Source: a virus
Length of the DNA stretch: 21,948 nt
Virus record (IMG/VR): IMGVR_UViG_3300032217_000784
Coordinates: 1-21,948 of that record
Direction: 5' to 3' (one strand)
In this document: positions 1 through 7,281 of the stretch, in pieces
Layout: every line of letters starts with the position of its first letter
Numbering within the stretch: the stretch's first letter is position 1
The notes under the pieces: generated by a model
What the model was told of the DNA's origin: nothing
The model's input: the letters and a program-made list of their open reading frames with translations, nothing else
The model's database searches: none
Made by a program: the position numbers and the translations under genes

Positions 1-41
1 AAATCTAATTCATCTAATTTTAGATTATTATCTGCAGCCAT
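1..41 (-). CDS. 6: Start of baseplate wedge protein gp6-like (partial)
   Basis: Only the first 13 codons are in the window. They read MAADNNLKLDELD and run off the left edge. The ATG (41-39) sits one base after the TAA of the gp25 gene, with an AAGG ribosome-binding site inside the end of that gene, so the two are translationally coupled. In aquatic T4-like phages gp25 is commonly followed by gp6, whose N-terminus has a similar 'L-DFD-IK' start. The assignment therefore rests on position plus a very short match. gp6 is a wedge subunit that forms the inner ring of the baseplate. Confidence 0.55.
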   Translation of the reverse strand, partial: MAADNNLKLDELD

Positions 42-42
42 T

Positions 43-426
43 TTACGTTGACCTTGAAATTGTTGTTTCTAAAGTTGAAGTTGAGCCAGTATTATTAATC
101 GTATAACTCAAATTCATAGTAATGCCATGATCTTCAATTTTAATATCAACATTTCTTAAGGTAACTCTAGGCTCAAATCTTTTAATTGTGTTTGATATAC
201 TTTCTTTTATATTGAATACTGTAAATGCAGAACTCGGTTCAAATAAAAAATTAAAAATTGTACTTCCATATTCTGGATAAAATGGTCTACTTCCTTTTTT
301 TGTTAATAATAGATTCATCAATGATCTACGAATCGCTGCTTCATTTGTTATAGGACGAATGTCTCCACTCACAGGATGAGGAGTAAAATCTAAAGGTAAA
401 TCTTTATAAAAAGTTATAGTAGCCAT
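43..426 (-). CDS. 25: Baseplate wedge subunit gp25-like
   Basis: 127 aa, close to the 132 aa of T4 gp25. The family is the GPW/gp25 fold, a lysozyme-related but non-enzymatic wedge protein that binds the gp6/gp53 wedge and contacts the sheath at the baseplate rim. Visible family marks are the stretch LLTKKGSRPFYPEYGS (about residues 40-55), the following FEP, and the later RFEPRV (about 83-88), which match T4 ITTRKGSRPFDPEFG, FE and YEPRI. The start is ATG; no good Shine-Dalgarno is visible, and the gene begins 9 nt after the end of the H1-like gene, so coupled translation is likely. It lies in a run of baseplate genes on the same strand. Confidence 0.92.
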   Translation of the reverse strand: MATITFYKDLPLDFTPHPVSGDIRPITNEAAIRRSLMNLLLTKKGSRPFYPEYGSTIFNFLFEPSSAFTVFNIKESISNTIKRFEPRVTLRNVDIKIEDHGITMNLSYTINNTGSTSTLETTISRST

Positions 427-435
427 ATGTCATAT

Positions 436-621
436 TTATGCTACTTTTTCCACAACTTTTGCTTCTTGAATCTCTTTTCTACGTTCTTTTGCTAATTTTG
501 AGAACTCAGCTAATGCTTTTCTTGCTCTTGTACCAGCAGCTTTGTTTCCTTTTTCTTCGAACTTTTGATTCTCGGATACATAAGTTTCAAAGATGCTTAA
601 TAGATTATCGTGATTAGTCAT
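436..621 (-). CDS. Small histone H1/Hc1-like protein
   Basis: 61 aa, basic and predicted helical. The core GNKAAGTRARKAL (residues 25-37), followed by KLAKERRKEIQEAK, resembles the helical part of the chlamydial Hc1 histone-like family (there GNKAAAQRVRTES...YRKESIKAEK). Unlike Hc1 it lacks the long lysine/alanine-rich tail, so it is the helical domain alone. The Shine-Dalgarno AAGGA lies about 11 nt before the ATG. It sits between gp5 and gp25 and is probably made late with the structural proteins, so a role in DNA condensation or as a packaged DNA-binding protein is possible. That role is inference only. Family confidence is moderate because the protein is short. Confidence 0.65.
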   Translation of the reverse strand: MTNHDNLLSIFETYVSENQKFEEKGNKAAGTRARKALAEFSKLAKERRKEIQEAKVVEKVA

Positions 622-687
622 GTGGTATTATTCCTTAGTTAAATTTGACAAAGTGCTTGACAAGTGTTAATATCAGTGTGTTGACCG

Positions 688-1260
688 TCAAGAGGGTAAA
701 GGTAATGTCTTAGCTAATTCAATTCCCGCATCAATAGAACTTGGTGTAACTGATTTACTAGAGTCGCTAATAGTTACTGATTTCCCGGTTATTGTAATGG
801 AGTTTCCAGAGATTGTCAAGTCTGAGTTAGCAGTTATATTTAGATTACCATTATTAAGTATTTCAATCTTAGTTCCATTCACATCTAAAACAACGGATTC
901 TTTTTGTGTAACAGCAGCAAAGTTTCTAGTTAGATTAGGAGTCACTCCAAAATACTCTGATGTAGCTTGAGGAATTCCTGGAATGTATCCTAGAATTGCT
1001 GGCTCTTGTGCTGACAATGCATCGAGAAAAAACCCAAACACCCATTCACCAACTCTTGGCGTACCATATAGATTTGGAGTGTTTAGTGGATGAATTGCAA
1101 GTGCCCAAGGCAAATCTTCCGTAGGAACGGTATTCTCTTTAATTGCTGGATGATAGCCGAAACATCTAACTTTGCATCGACCAAGAGTCAAAGGATCATC
1201 AATATCTTCAACTACACCAATCCACCAAATGAATCCATCATGACCAAGAAAATTTCTCAT
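688..1260 (-). CDS. 5: Baseplate central spike, gp5-like OB domain with short beta-helix, no lysozyme
   Basis: 190 aa against 575 aa for T4 gp5. Residues about 8-95 look like the gp5/VgrG OB-fold: WIGVVEDIDDPLTLGRCKVR near the start, then PWALAIHPLN and VGEWVFGFF, the usual pattern of hub OB domains. After a linker, residues about 125-168 consist of short alternating beta strands with N/G/T turns (NGNLNITANSDLTISGN and on), like the start of a needle-type beta-helix. The lysozyme domain that T4 gp5 carries between these parts is absent. The ATG overlaps the preceding TAA by one base (TAATG). It should trimerise on the gp27-like hub and form the membrane-piercing spike. The missing hydrolase may be supplied by the 1791-aa protein at 8674-14049. 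Confidence 0.88.
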   Translation of the reverse strand: MRNFLGHDGFIWWIGVVEDIDDPLTLGRCKVRCFGYHPAIKENTVPTEDLPWALAIHPLNTPNLYGTPRVGEWVFGFFLDALSAQEPAILGYIPGIPQATSEYFGVTPNLTRNFAAVTQKESVVLDVNGTKIEILNNGNLNITANSDLTISGNSITITGKSVTISDSSKSVTPSSIDAGIELAKTLPLPS

Positions 1261-1496
1261 TAATGTCCCATGTGTTTGAAATATTGTATTTCACGTTCTT
1301 GTTGTGTAACCCAAGCGTCGGAAGGCTTTCCTTCGCCTTTGTAATATCGTAAAGGTCTACCAGTTTTTTTAGAGACTAAAGCCCATCTACCGTCTACTTG
1401 TTGTAGTGTTTCAAATAGTTCTGGTCCGTAGACTTGCTCTTCCCATTCTTCATTTGAAAGAGTAGTGCCTTTAATCATGTCTTTATATCGTTTCAT
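1260..1496 (-). CDS. Unknown 78-aa protein in baseplate operon
   Basis: 78 aa, charged and soluble, with no signal peptide or membrane segment. Aromatic- and glycine-rich motifs such as DGRWALVSKKTGRPLRYYKG (about residues 35-54) suggest a small beta-sheet domain, perhaps a nucleic-acid- or protein-binding fold. I do not recognise a family with a known function. The ATG overlaps the stop of the upstream kinase gene (ATGA, 1493-1496), and its own stop overlaps the gp5 start, so it is translated as part of the baseplate operon. It may be a virion component or an assembly factor, but nothing in the sequence decides this. Confidence 0.8.
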   Translation of the reverse strand: MKRYKDMIKGTTLSNEEWEEQVYGPELFETLQQVDGRWALVSKKTGRPLRYYKGEGKPSDAWVTQQEREIQYFKHMGH

Positions 1497-2455
1497 AGCT
1501 TATCCAAATCTGAAGTATCTACGGCTCCCTCAGGAGTATTGTCTCTGATCCAAGTAAGAAGCTGCTTCTTAATTTCAATTTCTTTCTTTGCTGGCTTACC
1601 CGGTTCTTTTAAAGTCAAGTATTTAAAATCTTTCACAACAATATCACCATGCATGTTTTTGTATGGCTTATTAGTCTTAGGATCAATCACGACAATCGTA
1701 TTTTCTGGATTATTTAGAATGACGTAAATACCGCCTTGAACTTCTTTAGGCATTGAATGTGTGACTAAACCATAGACTGTTTGCGCAGCACCCTTGTGTG
1801 TTGCTAATAGAACATCGTCTGGAACAACTCTTGCTCTAGACTTATTATTTTTGATTGCAATCTGATAATTCGTCAAAACCCAGGTAACATGAATATTTTT
1901 TTCTTCATATCCAGCAGCAAATAGTTTTGGTAGAACATCAGTCATATCTGTAACATCTTTGAAAGTGCTATCAAAGATAATATTTGGAAGTGTTCCTTTC
2001 TCTGCGCCATCTAGCATCAAGTCTAAAGTTTTATCTTTAACACCAGTTGCACGAACTAACACATGAAGAATATACACATGAGTTGGTGTCTTTAAATTAA
2101 GATCCGACATACCAAGACCTTTCTCGGTCAATTCTCTATCAATAATTGCTCTATCTTTGTCGGAGATTTTATCTCCATACTTTGCTAACAAATCTTTAGT
2201 TGTAAACTTTTGAAGAGAATCGAGTTTTTGAAATGCAAGTTTCATTTCGTCAACGTCACGAACTTTAAAATCACTTCCTGGCATGAAATTCTTAATTGCG
2301 AATCCTTTACCGGATCCTGCACCACCAGCAAGAAATACAATCTGTCCATATTTCTTTCCGTTGTTATAAAGAATCTGTTTCTCGCAAAGTTGATTTGCAT
2401 GAAAGTCTTTCATTAAAACAAATTCCGAAAAAGATAATTTTACTAAATTTTTCAT
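1493..2455 (-). CDS. P-loop kinase, zeta-toxin-like
   Basis: 320 aa. A Walker A motif GGAGSGKG is at residues 44-51, after the beta strand GQIVFLA. A later segment KSRARVVPDDVLLATHKGA resembles the arginine-containing motif of zeta-toxin/PezT-type kinases (there S-R---R-VP--V---TH). The first 35 residues (SFSEFVLMKDFHANQL) form an N-terminal extension. Zeta-type kinases phosphorylate UDP-N-acetylglucosamine or other small molecules; the true substrate here is unknown. No antitoxin-like gene is next to it. It overlaps both neighbours by 4 nt (ATGA), inside a run of baseplate genes, so it is probably expressed late. It could be an enzyme, a virion-associated kinase or an assembly factor. Confidence 0.6.
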   Translation of the reverse strand: MKNLVKLSFSEFVLMKDFHANQLCEKQILYNNGKKYGQIVFLAGGAGSGKGFAIKNFMPGSDFKVRDVDEMKLAFQKLDSLQKFTTKDLLAKYGDKISDKDRAIIDRELTEKGLGMSDLNLKTPTHVYILHVLVRATGVKDKTLDLMLDGAEKGTLPNIIFDSTFKDVTDMTDVLPKLFAAGYEEKNIHVTWVLTNYQIAIKNNKSRARVVPDDVLLATHKGAAQTVYGLVTHSMPKEVQGGIYVILNNPENTIVVIDPKTNKPYKNMHGDIVVKDFKYLTLKEPGKPAKKEIEIKKQLLTWIRDNTPEGAVDTSDLDKL

Positions 2456-3990
2456 GGTACTATGTTATTTCTCCAGTTGTCTACTATGGATGAGTTGTCT
2501 AAATCGTTTTTCTTTTTTACATCGCCAATGCTTGTTCTAAGTGTTGCAATATCTAGTGAAAAATCAATTTCAGCTCCAGCTACTGTTTTATTATGATCTA
2601 TAGGAGATGATGCTCTACTTAAAGTCAATCCTTTAATATATTCACCAGAACGAATTCTATGTTCGACTGTTGTTACGAAATATTTTCCAGACTCCAATCG
2701 ATTAGGAATCAAATTTGAATTTGTTGGATTCGATACTCTCTCAGTATGACTAGGAGAATACAAATAAACTATATTGCCAATACCGATATTATTAGTCCCG
2801 CCTTGTATTTCTACACCAATTTTAAATAAAGTTTTTGAAATTTGACCAACAATATTGTCTGACAACCAAACATTTCTATTTGCTGTGTCATTGATTGAAG
2901 ATGTAATTAATTTTCTTCCGGGAATTTCATTTTTAGAATCATTATAAACATTAAATATATTGTACTCGTCAATTAATTTATAAGAATAAAAATCATTTGT
3001 TACTGAGTCTTCTGTTGTGTATCCAAATTTTTTTGTTGAATGTGTTCTTGAGATTGGATCGATTGTTGTCAATGATGTATTATAGAATCCTAAAATCATT
3101 GCTTGAATATGATTAAAATTAGAATCTCTTTCTAAGATTGGTGTTCGAATTATTTTTCCAGATTCTAAAGCTAGATTTGTTTTTTCATGAAAGTAAATTG
3201 TTTGTGGAGTTGATAAATTTGCTTCAGCAATTAAAGCCTCTATGCTTCCAAAGTAATGCGAAGCCGTAAATGGTTTATTGTCTGTATATGTTCCAGTCAA
3301 AGGAATTAATCTTTCAAAGAAAACAAAAAACTTGTCTTTTTTACATGATCTATGACAAAGAAACTCCATTGCTTTGTGTGGCATTAATCCAGTCGAAATG
3401 AAAGGTTTTGACAAAGTTAAATTTGGATCATCTACAATTAAATCATTTACTGACATTTCTGAGTAAATTAACTTAGCAGCTTCTTTATAAGAAATGTTTT
3501 TATAACTTTTAAATAAAGATTTTTTTAATGAGTTTACATGTGATCTCGAAACAAAATACAAATCAAATGATGAATTAAATGTAGTTGGATCAACAGCTGA
3601 TTCACTAATTTTATGAACTACTAGATCTTCTCTCCAAATAATAATATCATTTGTATTTGGCTTTGTGATCTTAATGTTGATGTGTTCTCCGCCTTTAATT
3701 CTAAATGATTCAAGAAATCCAGCTGTGTCAATAATTGTAATTGATCCTGAAATACATGATGCAAAAATATCTTCATGAATTGATATGTTTGAGTATTGTC
3801 CAGCTAATGTAATTCTTTCTCCACTTCTAACTGTAATGCTTATTTCTGCTACATTTACTGTACCGCCAGGAATAGTGCTAGTTACATTTCTAGTTTCACT
3901 TAAATTATAATTAGGCGAAGCATTATTTGCAGATGAAGTGGCTCTTATGTATGCATCAACAACCTGATCGGGAGAAAATAAACGACTCAT
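2452..3990 (-). CDS. 27: Baseplate hub protein, gp27-like
   Basis: 512 aa, longer than T4 gp27 (391 aa). Residues about 45-150 form a beta-rich domain of hub type (ISGSITIIDTAGFLES..., then IKITKP and a strand with WREDLVVHKI), and a middle segment EFLCHRSCKKDKFFVFFERL parallels gp27 YVREVALAVGSDKFVFVW. Near the C-terminus GKYFVTTVEHRIRSGEYIKGL parallels the gp27 strand pair EFYVDEVIHELSNNNSV. Hub proteins of this kind form the trimeric ring joining the tail tube to the gp5 spike. Position agrees: it lies between gp53 and gp5. The first ~40 and last ~40 residues look like low-complexity or flexible arms. Overlaps gp53 and the kinase by 4 nt each. The match is by pattern, not strong identity. 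Confidence 0.7.
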   Translation of the reverse strand: MSRLFSPDQVVDAYIRATSSANNASPNYNLSETRNVTSTIPGGTVNVAEISITVRSGERITLAGQYSNISIHEDIFASCISGSITIIDTAGFLESFRIKGGEHINIKITKPNTNDIIIWREDLVVHKISESAVDPTTFNSSFDLYFVSRSHVNSLKKSLFKSYKNISYKEAAKLIYSEMSVNDLIVDDPNLTLSKPFISTGLMPHKAMEFLCHRSCKKDKFFVFFERLIPLTGTYTDNKPFTASHYFGSIEALIAEANLSTPQTIYFHEKTNLALESGKIIRTPILERDSNFNHIQAMILGFYNTSLTTIDPISRTHSTKKFGYTTEDSVTNDFYSYKLIDEYNIFNVYNDSKNEIPGRKLITSSINDTANRNVWLSDNIVGQISKTLFKIGVEIQGGTNNIGIGNIVYLYSPSHTERVSNPTNSNLIPNRLESGKYFVTTVEHRIRSGEYIKGLTLSRASSPIDHNKTVAGAEIDFSLDIATLRTSIGDVKKKNDLDNSSIVDNWRNNIVP

Positions 3991-4517
3991 AATACTGGTT
4001 TAGTTATGATAGATTTTAAACCCATGTCTACAGCATTAACTAATTCTTTTTTAACAAGTTTTATTCTAGATTTATTAATATTTCTACGAACTTCATATTC
4101 GTATTGAGACTCTGATTTTCTTTGATTTGTTGGTAAACTGGTCCAAGCAGTTTCATCAATTATATCATTATTTAAATTATAATAATATTTTATTGTACCT
4201 AATGCTGATGTTATAGTTCCGTATTTTTCTTCAATATAAGAATTTAATGTCGTAGTGTTTTTAGGCCAATCATCGTAAATATTATAAATGTCATTTGACA
4301 ATAGAATCACCCAATCATACATTGGTGTTCCATAAAATTTAAATGACACATAGTCTGGTCTTTCTCCATCTTTTACAACATAAGGAGTGAAAGAAATACC
4401 TCGATATGTTTTGAAGAAATCTTTTATTTTTATTGAAGTTGTAATATCGATTGCTTTGATGTAATCAACATTATCGACTTTATAAGCAACTTTTGGGTAG
4501 TATTGAAATATACTCAT
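3987..4517 (-). CDS. 53: Baseplate wedge subunit gp53-like
   Basis: 176 aa (T4 gp53 is 196 aa). The family signature is clear at about residues 50-85: RPDYVSFKFYGTPMYDWVIL, followed by SNDIYNIYDDWP, as in gp53 proteins (Y-YYGTP-Y-WVILL-NDI-DPY-DWP). The N-terminal FQYYPKVAYKVDNVDYIKAIDIT is also typical of the family. gp53 joins the inner baseplate wedge and binds gp25 and gp6. It starts 5 nt after the gp48-like gene with no obvious Shine-Dalgarno, so coupled translation is likely, and ends in an ATGA overlap with the hub gene. Very AT-rich with many isoleucine, asparagine and lysine codons, like the whole window. Confidence 0.92.
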   Translation of the reverse strand: MSIFQYYPKVAYKVDNVDYIKAIDITTSIKIKDFFKTYRGISFTPYVVKDGERPDYVSFKFYGTPMYDWVILLSNDIYNIYDDWPKNTTTLNSYIEEKYGTITSALGTIKYYYNLNNDIIDETAWTSLPTNQRKSESQYEYEVRRNINKSRIKLVKKELVNAVDMGLKSIITKPVL

Positions 4518-4522
4518 GATTA

Positions 4523-5548
4523 TTAGAATATTGTGTGATTGTTTGCAGAAGCGTATACATCATAAGCAGTGAGAAGTTTAGTTTCTTTTAATCCTAAATT
4601 CAATGTAACCTCTGTTGGAAAATATTCATCGCCATCAAAAAATGTCATCTTATTTCCTGATCCATAATCTGTAGCAACAGAGTCTATCACGCATAAATTA
4701 GATTCAAATAAAGGTGTTAACACACTCATACTATGATTGTAAAGAAGCAATTCAAATTTACATAGGTCTGGATATCCAAACAGTTTACTTTGACCAGTGC
4801 TTGCAATTAAAAGATCAAATTCAGCTCCAGTATATGATGCTTCTGTCGAAGATCCACTGGAAGATTCAAAATCACTACCACTAAGACCTAATCCACCGTT
4901 TGATCTTGATAGTTCATTTTCATAATCATTACCATCATGAGGCTGAGTTGGGTCATTAGATGGATCTGATTCTGATGTTCTAGGAGAAGATGCTATTCTA
5001 AATGTTTGAATAATATCTCGCATTGCTTGTGCTTCTACTAAACTTGTCGGTTTCATCGAAAATTGCAATGAAAATGGTCTAAAATTTGGTCCAGAATAGA
5101 TTAGTTGTTGAAAGTTATTGAATGCTTTTCTTTGCAAAAATTCAAAATTAGCTTTTCCAGATTGACCAGCAGATGCAAATGATCCAGCAGCAGAACCAAC
5201 AGAATTCATTAATTGCTTTTGCAATGCTTCATAAAAGCTACCACCCATTCTCTGAATAACACCAAGACCAGTATCGTCTACTCCTACAGATGGGTTTCCA
5301 TAAATGTTTGTAGCTGCATTCCATTGATTAGATAAAGATGATTGAAATGTTCCACCCATCTTGATATAAATAATCGGAGAAGGTGATTCTGTCTCTTCAC
5401 CCAATGAATTAAAAAATTTAAATCTAACTACAGGAATAATATACTCGGATCCTGCAAAATCTGTTCCAAAATTTAATTGAGTAGCTGATGGATAGTCCCA
5501 TGCTCCGTTCCCGGGAACAAAATTTGAATTTATATTAATTGTTGCCAT
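4523..5548 (-). CDS. 48: Baseplate tail-tube cap, gp48-like
   Basis: 341 aa (T4 gp48 is 364 aa). A segment NFRPFSLQFSMKPTSLVEAQ followed by AMRDIIQTFR (about residues 155-184) matches the gp48 pattern in which an aromatic residue, a beta strand and an 'E-----IREIIKTF' helix follow one another. The C-terminal half is a tube-like beta domain (KFELLLYNHSMSVLTPLFES..., YFPTEVTLNLGLKETKLLT). Between them is a Ser/Gly/Asp-rich linker (about 185-230). gp48 caps the hub and, with gp54, nucleates the tail tube. It is the first gene of the minus-strand baseplate operon, with AGG at 5557-5555 six nt before the ATG and a late-promoter-like box at 5581-5574. gp54 is the alternative assignment. Confidence 0.75.
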   Translation of the reverse strand: MATININSNFVPGNGAWDYPSATQLNFGTDFAGSEYIIPVVRFKFFNSLGEETESPSPIIYIKMGGTFQSSLSNQWNAATNIYGNPSVGVDDTGLGVIQRMGGSFYEALQKQLMNSVGSAAGSFASAGQSGKANFEFLQRKAFNNFQQLIYSGPNFRPFSLQFSMKPTSLVEAQAMRDIIQTFRIASSPRTSESDPSNDPTQPHDGNDYENELSRSNGGLGLSGSDFESSSGSSTEASYTGAEFDLLIASTGQSKLFGYPDLCKFELLLYNHSMSVLTPLFESNLCVIDSVATDYGSGNKMTFFDGDEYFPTEVTLNLGLKETKLLTAYDVYASANNHTIF

Positions 5549-5573
5549 TTTTTTCCTAACTAAATTATTATTC

Positions 5574-5581
5574 TATTTATG
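5574..5581 (-). promoter_or_regulatory. Late-promoter-like box CATAAATA before the gp48-like gene
   Basis: On the minus strand the octamer is CATAAATA, one mismatch from the T4 late consensus TATAAATA. Taking it as -13 to -6 puts the start of transcription near 5568, giving a leader of about 20 nt that holds the ribosome-binding site AGG (5557-5555). The box overlaps the ATG of the divergent gp4 gene (5579-5581). It is the only promoter-like signal in the 30-base divergent gap. Confidence 0.45.
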
Positions 5582-6022
5582 TCATATAAAGGCAAATTTA
5601 AACCACAAAATTATCAAAAGTATAAGGGTGATCCAACTAACATTATTTATCGAAGTCTTTTAGAGCGTAGATTCATGGTATATTGTGACACAAATGCTTC
5701 AGTGCTTGAATGGTCTTCAGAAGAAGTTGTCGTTCCATATGTCTCTCCTATTGATAATCGTTATCATAGATACTTTGTTGATTTTTGGATGAGATATAGA
5801 GATCGAGAAGGAATTCTTAAATCAGTTCTTATTGAAATAAAACCAGCAATACAAACACAACCACCAAAGAGAAAAGACACTCCTACTGGAAGACCGACTA
5901 GAAGATTTCTAAATGAAGTAAAGACTTGGGGTGTTAATCAAGCAAAGTGGAAAGCTGCAACAGAATATGCTAAAGATAGAAATTGGGAATTTAAAATAAT
6001 TACAGACAAAGATTTGAGATAA
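5579..6022 (+). CDS. 4: Head completion nuclease gp4-like (TnsA-type fold)
   Basis: 147 aa, nearly the same length as T4 gp4 (150 aa). The N-terminal KFKPQNYQKYKGDPTNIIYR-S is typical of gp4. The likely nuclease centre follows the TnsA/restriction-endonuclease pattern: E29 (in SLLER), D68 (YFVDFW) and E86-x-K88 (LIEIKP). In T4, gp4 acts with gp50 and gp65 at the head-tail joining step and appears to trim or finish packaged DNA ends. No Shine-Dalgarno is visible in front of the ATG, and no plus-strand promoter was found in the 30-base gap; its transcript probably starts further upstream, inside the opposite gene. It is the first gene of the plus-strand morphogenesis block. Confidence 0.9.
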   Translation: MSYKGKFKPQNYQKYKGDPTNIIYRSLLERRFMVYCDTNASVLEWSSEEVVVPYVSPIDNRYHRYFVDFWMRYRDREGILKSVLIEIKPAIQTQPPKRKDTPTGRPTRRFLNEVKTWGVNQAKWKAATEYAKDRNWEFKIITDKDLR

Positions 6023-6031
6023 ATAGAATAT

Positions 6032-6631
6032 ATGGATATATTCGACAAAATCATACAACAAGGATTAGCTAAAGGAATCGTGCCTGCGAAGAGCAAGGCT
6101 GCGAGAACTTGGTATCGAAACTCTGTAAAGAATTTAGCTTCGAATATTCCATCTTCGCAAATGGAGAGATTGACAAATCCAACAAGAAAAGTTGGTACAA
6201 TGGAAATTGGTTATATGTACGCTTTTGCTTATGATCCTAAGATGAAGAAAGAGTTGCCATACTATGACACATTTCCATTAATCTTTCCTGTTAAGTTTGA
6301 GTCTGATGGGTTTTTAGGAATCAACTTTCATTATTTGCCTCTAATGCTTAGAGCAAAATTAATGGATGCTTTATATTCTACTTTGACAAATAAAAATTAT
6401 GATGCTACTACAAGAGTTAAGATTTCATATTCAATTTTACAATCAGCTTCAAAGTATAGATATTACAAACCTACACTTAAAAAGTATTTGAGAAATCATG
6501 TTAGATCGCAGTTTTTAGAAATAAACGTAAACGAATGGGACATTGCATTGTTTCTTCCAACAGAATCATTTAGAAAAGCTGATGCAAGAAAAGTGCATGA
6601 AGATTCTATTAGAAAAATATCGAGAGCATAA
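6032..6631 (+). CDS. Possible DNA end protector gp2-like protein
   Basis: 199 aa. A conserved-looking core reads GYMYAFAYDPKMKKELPYYD followed by TFPLIFPVKF and GINFHYLPLMLRAKLMDALY (about residues 60-115), and the C-terminal EWDIALFLPTESFRKA (about 167-182) is also distinctive. I associate this pattern with proteins labelled gp2 or DNA end protector in aquatic T4-like phages. In T4, genes 2 and 4 are also neighbours. T4 gp2 is longer (274 aa), so the identity is tentative. gp2 binds packaged DNA ends and protects them from host RecBCD. The gene starts 9 nt after gp4. The sequence GATAAATA at 6018-6025 resembles a late promoter but would leave almost no leader. Confidence 0.55.
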   Translation: MDIFDKIIQQGLAKGIVPAKSKAARTWYRNSVKNLASNIPSSQMERLTNPTRKVGTMEIGYMYAFAYDPKMKKELPYYDTFPLIFPVKFESDGFLGINFHYLPLMLRAKLMDALYSTLTNKNYDATTRVKISYSILQSASKYRYYKPTLKKYLRNHVRSQFLEINVNEWDIALFLPTESFRKADARKVHEDSIRKISRA

Positions 6632-7252
6632 ATGGCAACTAGAGTAGACAATTTTTTTAGCGTATCTTCATTTAAAGAATCTATCAAAGCTATGGTTCGC
6701 CCAAACTATTTTATTGCTGAACTGGGCGGTATACCATCATTTCTTCAATATGATATCAACAACACGTTTAAATTTAGATGCGAAAAAGCAGAATTTCCTG
6801 GGAAAACACTTGCAACAAATGAAGACGTTGGTGGAGGCGGAACAACATTAAAACTTCCATATGATGTAACATATAGCGACATTCAATTGTCTATCATATG
6901 CTCTGAAGATAAAGTAGAAAGATTATTTTTTGATAATTGGATTGATAATATTATCAATCCAGCTGGATATGATACTACAAATGCAAAAGACGTTGCTATG
7001 ACAAAAAATTCTTTCACATCTTACGATCCAAAACCAGGTTTAGTTAAATATTATGAAGACTATGCAAAAGGAGTAACCCTTTCGGTTAAACAATTAAATG
7101 CAACTGCAAACGTAATTATGAATTTTGTAATGCATGATGTTTATCCAATTGCAATTTCAGCTATGAATGCTTCTTGGGATGAAACCAACTCATATCAAAG
7201 ATTCTCTGTCACACTCAACTATCGCTATTATACACTACCTATAGTGCTTTAA
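6632..7252 (+). CDS. Tail-tube-fold protein, probably gp54-like tube initiator
   Basis: 206 aa with the tail-tube (gp19/gp54) pattern. A strand with FRCEKAEFPGKTL (about residues 47-59) is followed by a Gly-rich loop, then LPYDVTYSDIQLSIIC with an RLFFDNWIDNI helix. At the C-terminus there is a VYPIAISAMNASWDE strand and QRFSVTLNYRYY. T4 gp54, which starts tube polymerisation on the baseplate, ends in a comparable SPELSYEDNNTITTFNVTFAYR. The location next to baseplate genes and the length favour gp54 over the main tube protein gp19, usually next to the sheath gene. Its ATG directly follows the TAA of the previous gene. Confidence 0.65.
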   Translation: MATRVDNFFSVSSFKESIKAMVRPNYFIAELGGIPSFLQYDINNTFKFRCEKAEFPGKTLATNEDVGGGGTTLKLPYDVTYSDIQLSIICSEDKVERLFFDNWIDNIINPAGYDTTNAKDVAMTKNSFTSYDPKPGLVKYYEDYAKGVTLSVKQLNATANVIMNFVMHDVYPIAISAMNASWDETNSYQRFSVTLNYRYYTLPIVL

Positions 7253-7281
7253 ATTATTTTTTTTTATTTTTGGAGATTATT

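Noticed and set aside
433-440. CATAAATA box on the minus strand just before gp25
   Set aside because: It would start transcription one base before the ATG and it overlaps the GCA TAA end of the H1-like gene, so chance is more likely.
645-680. Repeated TTGACA-like hexamers between gp5 and the H1-like gene
   Set aside because: On the plus strand they point into the opposite genes and have no -10 at a suitable distance; on the minus strand the nearest -10 (TATTAA) is badly spaced.
1493-2455. Toxin-antitoxin pair
   Set aside because: The kinase resembles zeta toxins, but the neighbouring 78-aa protein has no epsilon-like helical antitoxin character and the genes are part of the baseplate operon.
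6018-6025. GATAAATA before the gp2-like gene
   Set aside because: One mismatch from the late consensus, but the predicted start falls on the ATG itself and leaves no leader.
7233-7270. Small hairpin (CACTA-CCTA-TAGTG) followed by a T-rich run before gp26
   Set aside because: The stem has only 5 weak pairs and the T-run starts about 10 nt after it, so it is not a convincing terminator in the middle of a co-oriented block.
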